This document shows, in pieces, positions 27,039 to 36,139 of a stretch of DNA of 49,735 nucleotides. The DNA is from CAZAKO01 sp964546145 (GTDB lineage Bacteria > Fidelibacterota > UBA2242): assembly GCA_964546145.1 (NCBI GenBank), contig CAZJIU010000007.1:1-49735 (forward strand), written 5' to 3'. Both the position numbers and the translations under genes were made by a program. The notes under the pieces were generated by a model. The model was not told the DNA's origin and searched no databases. It saw only the letters and a program-made list of their open reading frames with translations. Position 1 is the first letter of the stretch. Every line of letters begins with the position of its first letter.

Positions 27039-28406
27039 ATGTTACGCTGGCTAATGCTCTGGTTGATTGTTCCCTGGTTTCTTCTTGGTAAAACCGGACC
27101 GGAATTCAACCAATATTTTGTTGACAAGACCATGCGGGTAGACTTTTATTTTACCGGTACCCATGACAGTAGTACGATAATGCTGGATCAGGTCATCGAG
27201 GAACCAATTTGGGCTGGCAGTATCACTAACCTGATAGATACGCTCAATCTTGGCACCCACCTGGTAAAAATCCTCGATGCGCAGACCAAAAATCTGCTTT
27301 TTTCGCGGGGATTCTGCAGCCTTTTCCAGGAATGGCAGACAACTGCGGAAGCACTCAGCGGGATGAACCGGGCGATACCTGCTTCTGTATTAGTTCCTTA
27401 TCCACTAAATCAAGTTATCATGGAACTCTACTCCCGCGATAAAACAAATACCTTTATCAAACAATTCGAAACGATTATTGATCCTGCCTCGCAGCTAATC
27501 AAACGGGATAAACCGTGCGGTGATTTTAAAGCCAAATCCTATCTCCAAAACGGTTCGCCGCACAACAAGGTAGATATTCTGATCTTACCGGAAGGCTACA
27601 CCAAGCGCGAGATGCGCCAATTCCGCAAAGACGTCAAACATTTTATGCAAGTCTTTTTTAATGCCTCACCTTTCTCTGAATTCCAAGAACAATTTAACGT
27701 CTGGTATTTGGAAGTGCCATCGGAAGAGTCCGGAATTGATGATCCTCAGAAAGGTGTTTTTGTAAAATCTGCTTTTGAATTTTCATATAATTCCTTTGAG
27801 ACCGACCGTTACATACTAGGTTTTGAAAATCAACGAATTCGGGATATCGCAGCGAATGCACCCTATGATCAGCTCTACTTTTTAATCAATAGCCCAAAGT
27901 ACGGCGGCGGTGGAATTTTTAATCTCTACTCAACCTGCTATAATCACTCAGAAAATGAAGAGAGCTCCTGGTGGCCTGACTATGTCTTCGTCCACGAATT
28001 CGGTCATGCTTTTGGCGGATTGGCAGATGAATATTACACTTCCGAAGTCGCTTATAGCGAATTTTATCCGCCAGGTATCGAACCCTGGGAACCGAATATC
28101 ACTATTTGTACCGATAAAAATCAATTGAAATGGCGTAAGCTGGTGGAAGACAGCACACCGATTCCTACTCCCTGGGAAAAGGCGCTATACGATAAAATTC
28201 CCTATAAAGACAGTAAGTCGCGTAAGGAATTACTGCTGAGTCAGGAGTATTGGGGAAAAGTTGGAACTTTCAAGGGAGCCGGCTATGCCTCGGAGGGATT
28301 GTACCGACCTTTCCTCGATTGCCGAATGTTCTCCAAAAGCCTGATAGGTTTTTGCCCGGTCTGCAGTATGGCAATCGTCAGAGTAATTAAATTCGACTCG
28401 GAATAG
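27039..28406 (+). CDS. Secreted M64 family (IgA-peptidase-like) zinc metallopeptidase
   Basis: Exported protein of 455 aa with GGAGGT five bases before ATG and signal peptide MLRWLMLWLIVPWFLLG. The N-terminal region (about 25-150) is the beta-sandwich M64_N domain, and the catalytic domain begins at HNKVDILILPEGYTKREM. The M64 signature HEFGHAFGGLADEYY is complete (HExxHxxxxLxDEY). The family was named for an IgA-cleaving Clostridium enzyme, but environmental members probably digest other proteins. It ends CPVCSMAIVRVI, with no sorting domain. It is divergent from ftsE. Confidence 0.93.
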   Translation: MLRWLMLWLIVPWFLLGKTGPEFNQYFVDKTMRVDFYFTGTHDSSTIMLDQVIEEPIWAGSITNLIDTLNLGTHLVKILDAQTKNLLFSRGFCSLFQEWQTTAEALSGMNRAIPASVLVPYPLNQVIMELYSRDKTNTFIKQFETIIDPASQLIKRDKPCGDFKAKSYLQNGSPHNKVDILILPEGYTKREMRQFRKDVKHFMQVFFNASPFSEFQEQFNVWYLEVPSEESGIDDPQKGVFVKSAFEFSYNSFETDRYILGFENQRIRDIAANAPYDQLYFLINSPKYGGGGIFNLYSTCYNHSENEESSWWPDYVFVHEFGHAFGGLADEYYTSEVAYSEFYPPGIEPWEPNITICTDKNQLKWRKLVEDSTPIPTPWEKALYDKIPYKDSKSRKELLLSQEYWGKVGTFKGAGYASEGLYRPFLDCRMFSKSLIGFCPVCSMAIVRVIKFDSE

Positions 28407-28474
28407 ATATTCCGATTAAGCCATAGATTAAGCCTGATTATTATATATCACTGAAAATAAATCCCAGATAAAAT

Positions 28475-28490
28475 ACAGCATTTTTGCTGT
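28475..28490. terminator. Small hairpin between convergent genes
   Basis: ACAGCA-TTTT-TGCTGT is a perfect 6-bp stem with a four-base loop in the 92-bp gap between the M64 peptidase gene and the convergent FprA gene. It has no strong T tract, so a bidirectional terminator role is possible but weakly supported. Confidence 0.3.
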
Positions 28491-28498
28491 GAGAGTAT

Positions 28499-29686
28499 TT
28501 AGCTTTTACCAATTTCTTTCCCGAATTCCACACACTTCAAGATGCTTTCGTCATCGGGATTCCATAAGCATTTAATACCCGGATTTACCAGTTGAAAGCC
28601 TGATTTTTCCAGCAAACCGTTGAGCTTGGCGACCGATTCACCGCTCCACCCATAACAGCCGAACGCTGCCGCTTTTTTATTTTTGAACTTTAAACCTTCA
28701 ATCTCTTCAAGAATACCGGCTGTCCCACTTGTAATTCCCCTACCGATCGTCGGAGAGCCAACCAGAATTAACTTTGATTTGAATATCTCAGTGATGATAT
28801 CGTTCTTGTCTGTTTTTGAAATATTGAACAATTTAATATTAACCTTGTCATCTGCCTCTTTAATTCCCAGGGCGATATTTTCCGCCATAATACGTGTGCC
28901 ATCCCACATCGTATCATATAGAATGGTAATTTGATTTTCCTGATAATTCCGCGACCAGCTGAGATACTTTTCCACAATTTGAGTTGGATTACTCCGCCAG
29001 ATTACGCCGTGGCTCGGCGCAATAATATCAATGGGGAGATTCAGTGCCAGAACTTCACTGATTTTCTTTTCGACCAAAGCGCTAAAGGGCGTCAAGATAT
29101 TGGCATAATATTTAATGCATTCGGCAAACAGCTCGGCTTGATCAACCAGATCATTGAACAGATACTCACTCGCATAATGCTGCCCAAAAGCATCATTACT
29201 GAAAAGAATATTGTCACCGGTTAAATATGTCGCCATACTGTCAGGCCAATGGAGCATTTTCATTTCCACAAATACCAGCGATTTCCCATTGCCTATTTCC
29301 AGCGTATCACCCGTTTTGACCGGAACGAAATTCCAATCCTGATGATAATGTCCGCTGAGCGATTTAATCCCGTTTTCGGTACAATAAACCGGAATTCGTG
29401 GAATGTGTTGCATTAATTCCGGCAGACTGCCGCTATGGTCAATCTCGGCATGATTGGCAATGACATAATCAATCCTATTCAGGTCTATTTCCTTTTTCAG
29501 GTTTTTCACATATTCTTTGGCATACGGCTTCCAGACAGTGTCAACAACAACATTTTTCGCTTCTTTGATTAAATAAGAGTTATACGTCGAACCGCGGTGA
29601 GTCGAGTATTCATTGCCGTGGAATTTCCGCAATTCCCAGTCTATCTTGCCAATCCAATCTACGTTATTCTTGACTTTGATTTTCAT
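28499..29686 (-). CDS. FprA family A-type flavoprotein (flavodiiron protein)
   Basis: Cytosolic 395-aa diiron/FMN enzyme that reduces O2 to water or NO to N2O and protects anaerobes. The N-terminal metallo-beta-lactamase fold has the diiron ligand motif NHAEIDHSGSLPEL and later GDNILFSNDAFGQHY and APSHGVIW. The C-terminal flavodoxin domain has the FMN loops YDTMWDGT, GSPTIGRG and AFGCYGWSGE. There is no fused rubredoxin domain, so an external electron donor is needed. AGGAGG precedes the ATG by six bases. Its own promoter is upstream. Confidence 0.96.
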   Translation of the reverse strand: MKIKVKNNVDWIGKIDWELRKFHGNEYSTHRGSTYNSYLIKEAKNVVVDTVWKPYAKEYVKNLKKEIDLNRIDYVIANHAEIDHSGSLPELMQHIPRIPVYCTENGIKSLSGHYHQDWNFVPVKTGDTLEIGNGKSLVFVEMKMLHWPDSMATYLTGDNILFSNDAFGQHYASEYLFNDLVDQAELFAECIKYYANILTPFSALVEKKISEVLALNLPIDIIAPSHGVIWRSNPTQIVEKYLSWSRNYQENQITILYDTMWDGTRIMAENIALGIKEADDKVNIKLFNISKTDKNDIITEIFKSKLILVGSPTIGRGITSGTAGILEEIEGLKFKNKKAAAFGCYGWSGESVAKLNGLLEKSGFQLVNPGIKCLWNPDDESILKCVEFGKEIGKS

Positions 29687-29758
29687 GTTATCCTCCTGAT
29701 ATTGTCATTAACCGAGATGGTTTGCTTTGTTAGATTCAGCATAGGGTATAACTGTTAC

Positions 29759-29786
29759 AGTATAAATGAAATCTCGAAAAATTCAA
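29759..29786 (-). promoter_or_regulatory. Promoter of the FprA flavoprotein gene
   Basis: On the minus strand TTGAAT (-35), a 16-base spacer and TATACT (-10) lie 73-100 bp before the FprA start, giving a leader of about 65 nt. The -10 matches five of six consensus bases and the -35 four of six. No operator repeat is obvious. Confidence 0.45.
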
Positions 29787-29857
29787 GATTTGTGTCTATC
29801 TGCTATTAGCGGACGAACTTCTCGATTTATGTTATTTATAATGTAATGTATAGATAA

Positions 29858-30967
29858 TCACTTATTTTCTTCAAAAGATTTTCTTATTAAAGACTTGGTA
29901 AATTGTAATTTTTCAAAGTTATCTATGCAAATTTCAACATTACCTACTCCCCAGTGTCCTATACTAGAAACATCACGAACATAATCAGGAGGCTCATTTA
30001 AGTGCGCATAATTTAATTTTAACCAAACACGAAGACCACTTTTTTGGATGTGTAGAGAGCAGAATGTAGCTTTACCGTATAAATAGCTGATGTACATGGC
30101 AAGATATTTTCTTTGTACACTCAGGTCTAATTCTCGACAATACTTATCAATGTTTTTAAATAATTCTATTACCTCTCTTGGTTTTCCATGTATATGATAA
30201 TCTTCATCAAAGCCTTTTCCTCTTTCATGTTTTGTCTCAGATTTCCCAATATCTTCACCAATATAACTGGTTGAGGGTATTTCGACTTCTGTTGATTGTG
30301 CCCATAATCTTTTAAGCGCCACCTTTACTTGCATTGGTTTAATTGATTCATCACCAATAACTGAACGAATAATTCTGATCAAGTTAGTGGGCGGATTTAG
30401 AAAAAGTTTATCTAAAGCCTTACGTATTTTTCCCGTAGTAAATATTTGCTCACCAATTTCGTCAAGAACTCCTCTGGCCATTGCATCCCGGGAGAAACGT
30501 TTAAGTTGCTCTACAATTTGTTGAATTGACCTACCTTCAGATTCCTTTGGATCTATTGATACTTCAAATAGCAACTTTTCTGGAGCTTCTGCCTTTTCAG
30601 TGCTCCGATATACTTTATAAGTAACACCATTAGTCAGGATACACCATTCAACACCAGCATTTGTTGCATATCCAACTACCTGTGTAATAGATTTTACGTC
30701 TCTAAGAGTATCATTCAGTGGTTTAGCTTCAATAAATAAAACTGGCTTACGGTTCAATTTCGGTGCATAATCAACAGACTTGCCATCAATTGTTGGATAT
30801 TCAAGTTGTACTTCGTCAGGATCCCGGATATCCCAGCCAAGTGCTTGTAATAGTGGGTCTATGAAAATTGTTCGTGTCGGATATTCCTTTAAATCTTCTT
30901 TTCGATGTCTATCTAATTTAAAGCGAAGTTCTTCAATACAGGAAATGATTTCTTTGGTATCTTTCAT
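29858..30967 (-). CDS. Orphan type I restriction HsdR N-terminal-like nuclease domain fused to DUF5655
   Basis: A 369-aa protein from the ATG behind GAGAGG; a TTG nine codons upstream is also open. Residues about 1-140 match the HsdR N-terminal PD-(D/E)xK fold: PLLQALGWDIRDP, then D66 of SVDYAPK and E80-A-K82 in VLFIEAKPL. CILTNGVTYKVY follows, as in restriction subunits. The C-terminal about 115 residues (EVIELFKNIDKYCREL to GVGNVEICI) look like DUF5655. No helicase motor, hsdM or hsdS is nearby. It may be a stand-alone nuclease, a defence factor or a nucleic-acid-binding protein; unproven. It has its own promoter. Confidence 0.75.
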   Translation of the reverse strand: MKDTKEIISCIEELRFKLDRHRKEDLKEYPTRTIFIDPLLQALGWDIRDPDEVQLEYPTIDGKSVDYAPKLNRKPVLFIEAKPLNDTLRDVKSITQVVGYATNAGVEWCILTNGVTYKVYRSTEKAEAPEKLLFEVSIDPKESEGRSIQQIVEQLKRFSRDAMARGVLDEIGEQIFTTGKIRKALDKLFLNPPTNLIRIIRSVIGDESIKPMQVKVALKRLWAQSTEVEIPSTSYIGEDIGKSETKHERGKGFDEDYHIHGKPREVIELFKNIDKYCRELDLSVQRKYLAMYISYLYGKATFCSLHIQKSGLRVWLKLNYAHLNEPPDYVRDVSSIGHWGVGNVEICIDNFEKLQFTKSLIRKSFEENK

Positions 30968-30978
30968 TTTTCCTCTCT

Positions 30979-31056
30979 TTATATTTTCCCCCAATTGTAA
31001 TATTTTTTATTTTTTTCTATCACACCAACTGTGACAGTACAGACAAATTCTGGCAT
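30979..31056 (-). CDS. Possible 25-aa leader peptide before the HsdR-like gene
   Basis: A short frame (MPEFVCTVTVGVIEKN and so on) lies inside the transcript expected from the upstream promoter. AGGTGA lies 11 bases before its ATG, and its TAA is 11 bases before the start of the HsdR-like gene, whose own ribosome site sits in that gap. The layout would allow translational coupling. It could equally be chance in AT-rich DNA. Confidence 0.25.
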   Translation of the reverse strand: MPEFVCTVTVGVIEKNKKYYNWGKI

Positions 31057-31127
31057 ATTTTTTTTTATCACCTAATTACCTCGATAATTTATTGCCATTT
31101 GCTATAACATTGCACCAAACATTAAGA

Positions 31128-31156
31128 AATATAAGCCAGATTTTCCCTGTTATCAA
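31128..31156 (-). promoter_or_regulatory. Promoter for the orphan HsdR-like gene
   Basis: On the minus strand TTGATA, a 17-base spacer and TATATT: five of six matches in each hexamer, the best sigma-70-type promoter I found in the window. Transcription would start near 31121, leaving a leader of about 150 nt before the HsdR-like start. The gene therefore appears to be a separate unit from glpK, which ends 96 bp upstream of the -35. Confidence 0.5.
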
Positions 31157-31251
31157 GTAGATTGGTCTTACAAATATAATCCATTCTATCTATACTCAAT
31201 TTATCCTGATTTTCTACTTTGTATAGAACATCGGAAATCTAGAGCAAACAC

Positions 31252-32562
31252 CTACCTTGTCTTCGCCTGGCGTAATGCCTTTTGCCAGCCTTTCAGGTAT
31301 TTCTCCCTGACATCATCCGTCATCGTCGGTTTGAATGTTTTATCAATCTTTTTCAGTTTGAGGATTATATCAATATCAGACCAGAATCCGGCTTTTAATC
31401 CTGCCAGGTAAGCGGCTCCCAGAGAGGTGGATTCGATAATTGCCGGGCGCAGAACCGGTTTATTTAGAATATCTGCCTGGAACTGCATTAAAAAATCATT
31501 GGCAACGGCGCCGCCGTCAACTACCAGCTGCTTGATCGCAATTCCCGTCTCGCTTTCCATCAAAGCCAGCACATCATAACTCTGGAAAGCGATAGATTCC
31601 AAGGCAGCCCGAATCAGATGATTGCGATTGGCGCCGCGGGTCAGCCCGGTGATAATCCCNNNNNNNNNNNNNNNNNNNNNNNNNNNNNNNNNNNNNNNNN
31701 NNNNNNNNNNNNNNNNNNNNNNNNNNNNNNNNNNNNNNNNNNNNNNNNNNNNNNNNNNNAGTTGAAAGGAATCCCCGAGATTCAGTATCGCAAAGCAGCC
31801 GGTGCCGTAAGTATTCTTGACTGTTCCCCGCTCCACGCAACCCTGTCCGAACAGCGCCGCTTGCTGATCGCCGGCTACGCCATAGATCGGAACTCCTTTC
31901 AAACATTCAATTGCCTCAACCGTACCAAAGTCGTCCATCGAGTCTTTGACTTTGGGTAACATGGACAACGGCACCCCGATTATTTTAGCCAGTTCACTGT
32001 CCCAAATTTTATCAACAATATTAAATAACAAGGTACGGGAAGCATTGGTAAAATCGGTGGCGTGAACCTTCCCCTTTGTCAGCTTCCAGATCAACCAGCT
32101 GTCAATCGTACCGAAAAGCAATCGGTCAGTTGGTAAACCACTAATCTGCTTCAGAATCCATTTGATTTTCGTGCCGCTGAAGTAAGCATCCAGCGGTAAT
32201 CCGGTTCGAGATTGAAATACCGGCTCGTATTTTTTCAGGCTCTCACAAATTGACGCCGTCCGGCGGCACTGCCAGACAATCGCATTATAGACCGGCTTGC
32301 CAGTCACTTTATCCCAGACTACGGTAGTTTCCCGCTGATTGGTAATACCCACTGCAGCAATCTGCCCGCGGTAATTGCGGGTCAGGAGATTCACCGTGTT
32401 GACGACCGTCTGCCAGATTTCGAGGGGATCGTGTTCCACCCACCCGGGCTTCGGATAATATTGGGTAAACTCTTCATAAACCGACTGTACGATTTGACCC
32501 TTTTGATCGTACAAGATTGCCCGGGTTCCGGTAGTCCCCTGATCAATCGCTAAAATATACAT
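31252..32562 (-). CDS. glpK: Glycerol kinase (interrupted by an assembly gap)
   Basis: FGGY kinase phosphorylating glycerol to glycerol 3-phosphate. The N-terminus AIDQGTTGTRAILYD, the PGWVEHDPLEIW block, VGITNQRETTVVWD, GVAGDQQAALFGQG and YGTGCFAILN match GlpK. The C-terminal part starts GIITGLTRGANRNHLIRA and includes VDGGAVANDFLMQFQADIL. Between them is a block of 100 N. The frame counts 436 codons including 33 unknown ones, but GlpK is usually about 500 aa, so the missing piece is nearer 250 bp. It follows the Na/Pi cotransporter gene by 35 bp. Confidence 0.95.
   Translation of the reverse strand: MYILAIDQGTTGTRAILYDQKGQIVQSVYEEFTQYYPKPGWVEHDPLEIWQTVVNTVNLLTRNYRGQIAAVGITNQRETTVVWDKVTGKPVYNAIVWQCRRTASICESLKKYEPVFQSRTGLPLDAYFSGTKIKWILKQISGLPTDRLLFGTIDSWLIWKLTKGKVHATDFTNASRTLLFNIVDKIWDSELAKIIGVPLSMLPKVKDSMDDFGTVEAIECLKGVPIYGVAGDQQAALFGQGCVERGTVKNTYGTGCFAILNLGDSFQXXXXXXXXXXXXXXXXXXXXXXXXXXXXXXXXXXGIITGLTRGANRNHLIRAALESIAFQSYDVLALMESETGIAIKQLVVDGGAVANDFLMQFQADILNKPVLRPAIIESTSLGAAYLAGLKAGFWSDIDIILKLKKIDKTFKPTMTDDVREKYLKGWQKALRQAKTR
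31660..31759. other. Assembly gap (100 N) inside glpK
   Basis: Exactly 100 N, the conventional scaffold placeholder. Flanking protein segments belong to one glycerol kinase in the same frame. Comparison with the remembered E. coli GlpK order suggests about 85 residues are missing where 33 are allowed. Confidence 0.98.
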
Positions 32563-32597
32563 GATTGGATCCTATTTCGTATTTACTCTAAGATTCC

Positions 32598-34259
32598 CTA
32601 TTCTTGCCCCATCATGCGCAACGCCTGGGCAATATTCAGTGAATTATCACCGATATTCTCTAAACATTTAACCAGATCTATATAGAGCAATTCGGATTTA
32701 ACATTGGAGCCTTTCTGAATGCGTTTGCGGGCTGATTTGCTGAGTGAGTCTCTCATCTGGTTGATCTCATTCTCCATGTGGTAGGCTTTCTCGATTTCAC
32801 GGTTGTCAAATTCAGTGCTCAGGTGATTTCTATATAAACCAAGAAAATCCTTAATCAGACCGGAATAAGCCCGTAAATCTTCGCCAGCCTTTGGTTGGAA
32901 ATCAATTGCCTTATCAAATTTCTTCTTACTCAATACTGTTAATTTAAAGATTGAATCTGCGACATTCTCCAGCTCATGCACGATACGCATCATGGCATTG
33001 ACAACTCTGATATTGGTTTCGGAAAGATCTTCCTGGTAACATTTCACCAGGTATTTAGAGATTTCTTCCTGCATCTGGTCAGTTAGTTCTTCCAATTCTT
33101 TGACTTCTGTAACCAATTCCCCAATTTTGCGATCCGGAGCCAGAAAAGCTTTTAGAAATTTGTCAAACATCTTCTCGATTATATCACCCAGCCGATTGAC
33201 CTCAGCCCGGGCATTCAGAATATTCAGTTGAACCGCATCTTGGACACCGGTACTAATATATTGTAACTGATAATGACGATACTGATCAATTTCGGTAGGT
33301 TTGAAAAGCGTTTCAATCAAATTCGCAAATTTCCCCAGAAAGGGCAAGAACAACAAGGTATTAGAAATATTAAATATCGAATGAAACAGGGCCAGATTCA
33401 AGGGCAGATTCGCTTGCAAACTGCTATCCCATGGTGCCAGCCACAAGACTAATCGGCAAAACTGATGAAAAATTATAGCTACCCAGATAACCCCAATAAG
33501 ATTAAAGAAAAAATGGGAGCGGGCTGCTCTTCTGGCATTGACACTTGTCCCAATTGAAACAATAAATACTTTAATTGTCGTCCCGATATTTTCACCCAGG
33601 CAAATCGCGGCCGCCGGCTCAAAACCGATATAACCTTTAAACGCCAGAGTCACGGTGATGGCCATAGCCGCACTTGAGGATTCCAGAACAATGGTCATAA
33701 TCGTACCAACCGTGACAAAAATTAAAAAGGTCAGAAATCCCATATGTGAACATTTCTCAAGAAAATAGAGGGTCTCTGCATTAATATCCGGAACCGTACT
33801 TTTTAGAAATCCAAGCCCCAAAAAAAGCAGACCGAATCCAATTAGCATTTCCCCGTAATCGCGGCGGCGTTTATATTTGCTCAGCATAAACGGAAAACCA
33901 AAGCCAACAATCGGTAAAGCAAACATCGTAACATCAACCTTGAATCCTAAAAATGATACTATCCAGGTAGTTACTGTAGTGCCGATATTGGCTCCCATGA
34001 TTACTCCAATTGCCTGGGTCAATTTCAGCAAACCGGCATTCGTAAATCCCACTACCATCACTGTCGTAGCTGACGACGATTGGATAATCCCCGTTATTAA
34101 AAAACCGGTAAAAACTGCAATAACTCGGTTGCTGGTCATGTAATTCAACGCAGTCTGTAATCGTTCTCCGGCGACCTTTTGAATACCATCACTCATTACC
34201 CGCATACCGAATAAAAAGACGCCGATAGCTCCCAGCAACTGCAATAAGATTCCGATCAT
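32598..34259 (-). CDS. Na/Pi cotransporter family protein with C-terminal PhoU-like domains
   Basis: Membrane protein of 553 aa of the NptA/SLC34-like family, moving phosphate (or a related anion) with Na+. The two inverted QSSSAT-type repeats that form the binding site are seen as GIIQSSSATTVMVVGFTNAG and ESSSAAMAITVTLA. ATICLGENIGTT-like glycine motifs (MGANIGTTVT, LGENIGTTIK) accompany them. About eight to nine membrane segments precede a helical tail from about 340 on, with two PhoU-like repeats (EELTDQMQEEISKYL, DLVKCLENIGDNSLNI). It is the probable first gene of a unit with glpK. Confidence 0.93.
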   Translation of the reverse strand: MIGILLQLLGAIGVFLFGMRVMSDGIQKVAGERLQTALNYMTSNRVIAVFTGFLITGIIQSSSATTVMVVGFTNAGLLKLTQAIGVIMGANIGTTVTTWIVSFLGFKVDVTMFALPIVGFGFPFMLSKYKRRRDYGEMLIGFGLLFLGLGFLKSTVPDINAETLYFLEKCSHMGFLTFLIFVTVGTIMTIVLESSSAAMAITVTLAFKGYIGFEPAAAICLGENIGTTIKVFIVSIGTSVNARRAARSHFFFNLIGVIWVAIIFHQFCRLVLWLAPWDSSLQANLPLNLALFHSIFNISNTLLFLPFLGKFANLIETLFKPTEIDQYRHYQLQYISTGVQDAVQLNILNARAEVNRLGDIIEKMFDKFLKAFLAPDRKIGELVTEVKELEELTDQMQEEISKYLVKCYQEDLSETNIRVVNAMMRIVHELENVADSIFKLTVLSKKKFDKAIDFQPKAGEDLRAYSGLIKDFLGLYRNHLSTEFDNREIEKAYHMENEINQMRDSLSKSARKRIQKGSNVKSELLYIDLVKCLENIGDNSLNIAQALRMMGQE

Positions 34260-34357
34260 TTGACCTCACTAATGCAGATGTTCATTGTCTGTTGATTTAT
34301 AATCAGTAGTTATTACCCAAGTCTATGATTAACAAAATTTACAGTAGATAAGATAAT

Positions 34358-35191
34358 TCAGAGCCGCGCCAAAATCCAGTTGGTAATATCCTCCAGGACT
34401 CGTTTCTGTTCAGGATCATTATGAATTTCGTGGTAAAATCCGTCGTAAATTTTCAGGGTTTTATCACTGGATCGGACACCATCGTATAACTCTTGACTAC
34501 TTTCAGGATTGGACAACTTATCGCCGGAACCGTGCATAATTAAAATTGGCTGAGTGATTGCACTCATCTGTTGTTCAATCCGACGCATGGCCTGCAGCAA
34601 TTCCCAGCCGGTTCGTGCCGGAATTTTTCCGCGGTAGTTTAGCGGATCTTCGTTGTATAATTTTACAATTTGCGGATCGCGGGAGATCGAATTTTCATCC
34701 AATCGGGTGGTCTTCATTCGCGGTGCATATTTTCCCAGAATAGCGCCTATTTTAATCAGAGCCGGTGAAACATCCTGCCCGAACTTTATCGTAACCCCGG
34801 ATAAAACGAGACCTTTGATTTCTGGATTACGGTTAATGACGTACAGCGTGCTAATTGTTGCTCCCATACTATGCCCGTAAATAAACAGCGGCAAGGCGGG
34901 ACAGCGCTCCTTAACCTGTTTGAAGAAAATTTCCAAATCCTGTAAATATTCGTCGAAGGAATTGACATAAACCCGCTCACCCTCGGACTGTCCATGTCCT
35001 CGCAAATCGAAAGTTTCGATTGCCACACCATTAGCGGTCAGGCATTTTGCCACATGTTCATAGCGTGAACTGTGTTCCGCCAGACCGTGGACCAGGAGCA
35101 CAACCGCCTGAACCAGTTTATCCGGGTACCAGGACTGCTCGAAAAGTCGCAGACCGTCTGCACCTTGAAATAAGTCTTGTTCATGAATCAT
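34358..35191 (-). CDS. Alpha/beta hydrolase, monoacylglycerol lipase/lysophospholipase type
   Basis: Serine hydrolase of 277 aa, Hydrolase_4 family. Oxyanion region LLVHGLAEHSSRYEHVA and DLRGHGQSEG. The nucleophile elbow is GHSMGA; the acid is in HGSGDKLSN and the catalytic His in YDGFYHEIHND. No signal peptide, so probably cytosolic or membrane-peripheral. It lies 12 bp after the SPFH gene on the same strand. Substrate class is inferred from family, not shown. Confidence 0.92.
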   Translation of the reverse strand: MIHEQDLFQGADGLRLFEQSWYPDKLVQAVVLLVHGLAEHSSRYEHVAKCLTANGVAIETFDLRGHGQSEGERVYVNSFDEYLQDLEIFFKQVKERCPALPLFIYGHSMGATISTLYVINRNPEIKGLVLSGVTIKFGQDVSPALIKIGAILGKYAPRMKTTRLDENSISRDPQIVKLYNEDPLNYRGKIPARTGWELLQAMRRIEQQMSAITQPILIMHGSGDKLSNPESSQELYDGVRSSDKTLKIYDGFYHEIHNDPEQKRVLEDITNWILARL

Positions 35192-35203
35192 TGCTACTCT
35201 CTT

Positions 35204-36127
35204 CTATTCGCTTTTTTGCTCTTTTAAGACTGTCGTTACCGATTTAACTAATCCGGCAATGTCGGAGAGATTCGAGGGAATGATAATACTATTGTTGGTT
35301 TTGGCGAGTTTGCCAAATTCATTCAGATACTGTTCGGCAATTCGCAGATTGACCGCATTCAAGCCACCTTTTTCATTGATAGCTTTGGCAATTTCCCGGA
35401 TTCCTTCAGCTGTTGCAATGGCAACCTTGCGGATTTCCTGGGCCCGCCCCTCCGCTTCATTGATGCGTTTCTGCATTTCACCTTCGGAGCGAGCGATCGC
35501 CTCCTGCTTGTCGCCTTCCGCCCGATTGATTTTCGCCTGCTTCTCCCCTTCCGATTCGGCAATCATGGCGCGCTTCTCCCGCTCAGCTCGCATCTGCTTT
35601 TCCATTGCATCCTTGATACTCTGCGGCGGGGCGATATTTTTAACCTCGTAGCGGGTGACTTTTACTCCCCAGGGATCGGAGGCTTTGTCTACCGCTTCAA
35701 CGATTGCACTATTGATCACATCGCGTTCCTCGAAAGTCTTATCCAGGTCCATCTTACCGATCACACTCCGCATGGTAGTCTGGGCCAGCTGAGTCGAGGC
35801 AAACTGGTAATTGTTGATTCCGTAAGAAGCCTTGCGCGGATCCACAACCTGCATGTATAAAATCCCGTCCACCTCGACCGAAATATTATCGCGGGTAATG
35901 CATACTTGGGGCGGGACATCAATTGCCTGCTCCTTTAAAGTATGTTTATACGCTACCCGGTCAATAAATGGGATTAAAACATGAAAACCGGCTTCAAGAG
36001 TGTTATTGTACTTGCCGAGACGTTCGACAATAAAGGCAATTTTCTGGGGAACAATCCGGATTGCCCGAAAAAAGAGTATCAAAATTAGAATAATTAAACC
36101 AATCAAGACTATTGTAAAAGATGACAT
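35204..36127 (-). CDS. SPFH/band 7 (stomatin/QmcA-like) membrane protein
   Basis: Slipin-type protein of 307 aa anchored by an N-terminal membrane segment (about 4-22). It has the SPFH core (VPQKIAFIVERLGKYNNTLE, GFHVLIPFIDRV, DNISVEVDGILYMQV, TTMRSVIGKMDLDKTFEERD). A long Glu/Ala/Lys/Arg-rich coiled coil follows (EKRAMIAESEGEKQAKIN, and so on). Such proteins form ring-shaped membrane scaffolds and control proteases or lipid domains. It is next to its usual partner NfeD, with 12 bp between them, supporting a functional pair. Confidence 0.95.
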   Translation of the reverse strand: MSSFTIVLIGLIILILILFFRAIRIVPQKIAFIVERLGKYNNTLEAGFHVLIPFIDRVAYKHTLKEQAIDVPPQVCITRDNISVEVDGILYMQVVDPRKASYGINNYQFASTQLAQTTMRSVIGKMDLDKTFEERDVINSAIVEAVDKASDPWGVKVTRYEVKNIAPPQSIKDAMEKQMRAEREKRAMIAESEGEKQAKINRAEGDKQEAIARSEGEMQKRINEAEGRAQEIRKVAIATAEGIREIAKAINEKGGLNAVNLRIAEQYLNEFGKLAKTNNSIIIPSNLSDIAGLVKSVTTVLKEQKSE

Positions 36128-36139
36128 GATTCCCTCCTC

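Noticed and set aside
31574..31959. Open frames on both strands running across the N block
   Set aside because: Produced by reading N as unknown codons next to glpK; the real frame is glycerol kinase.
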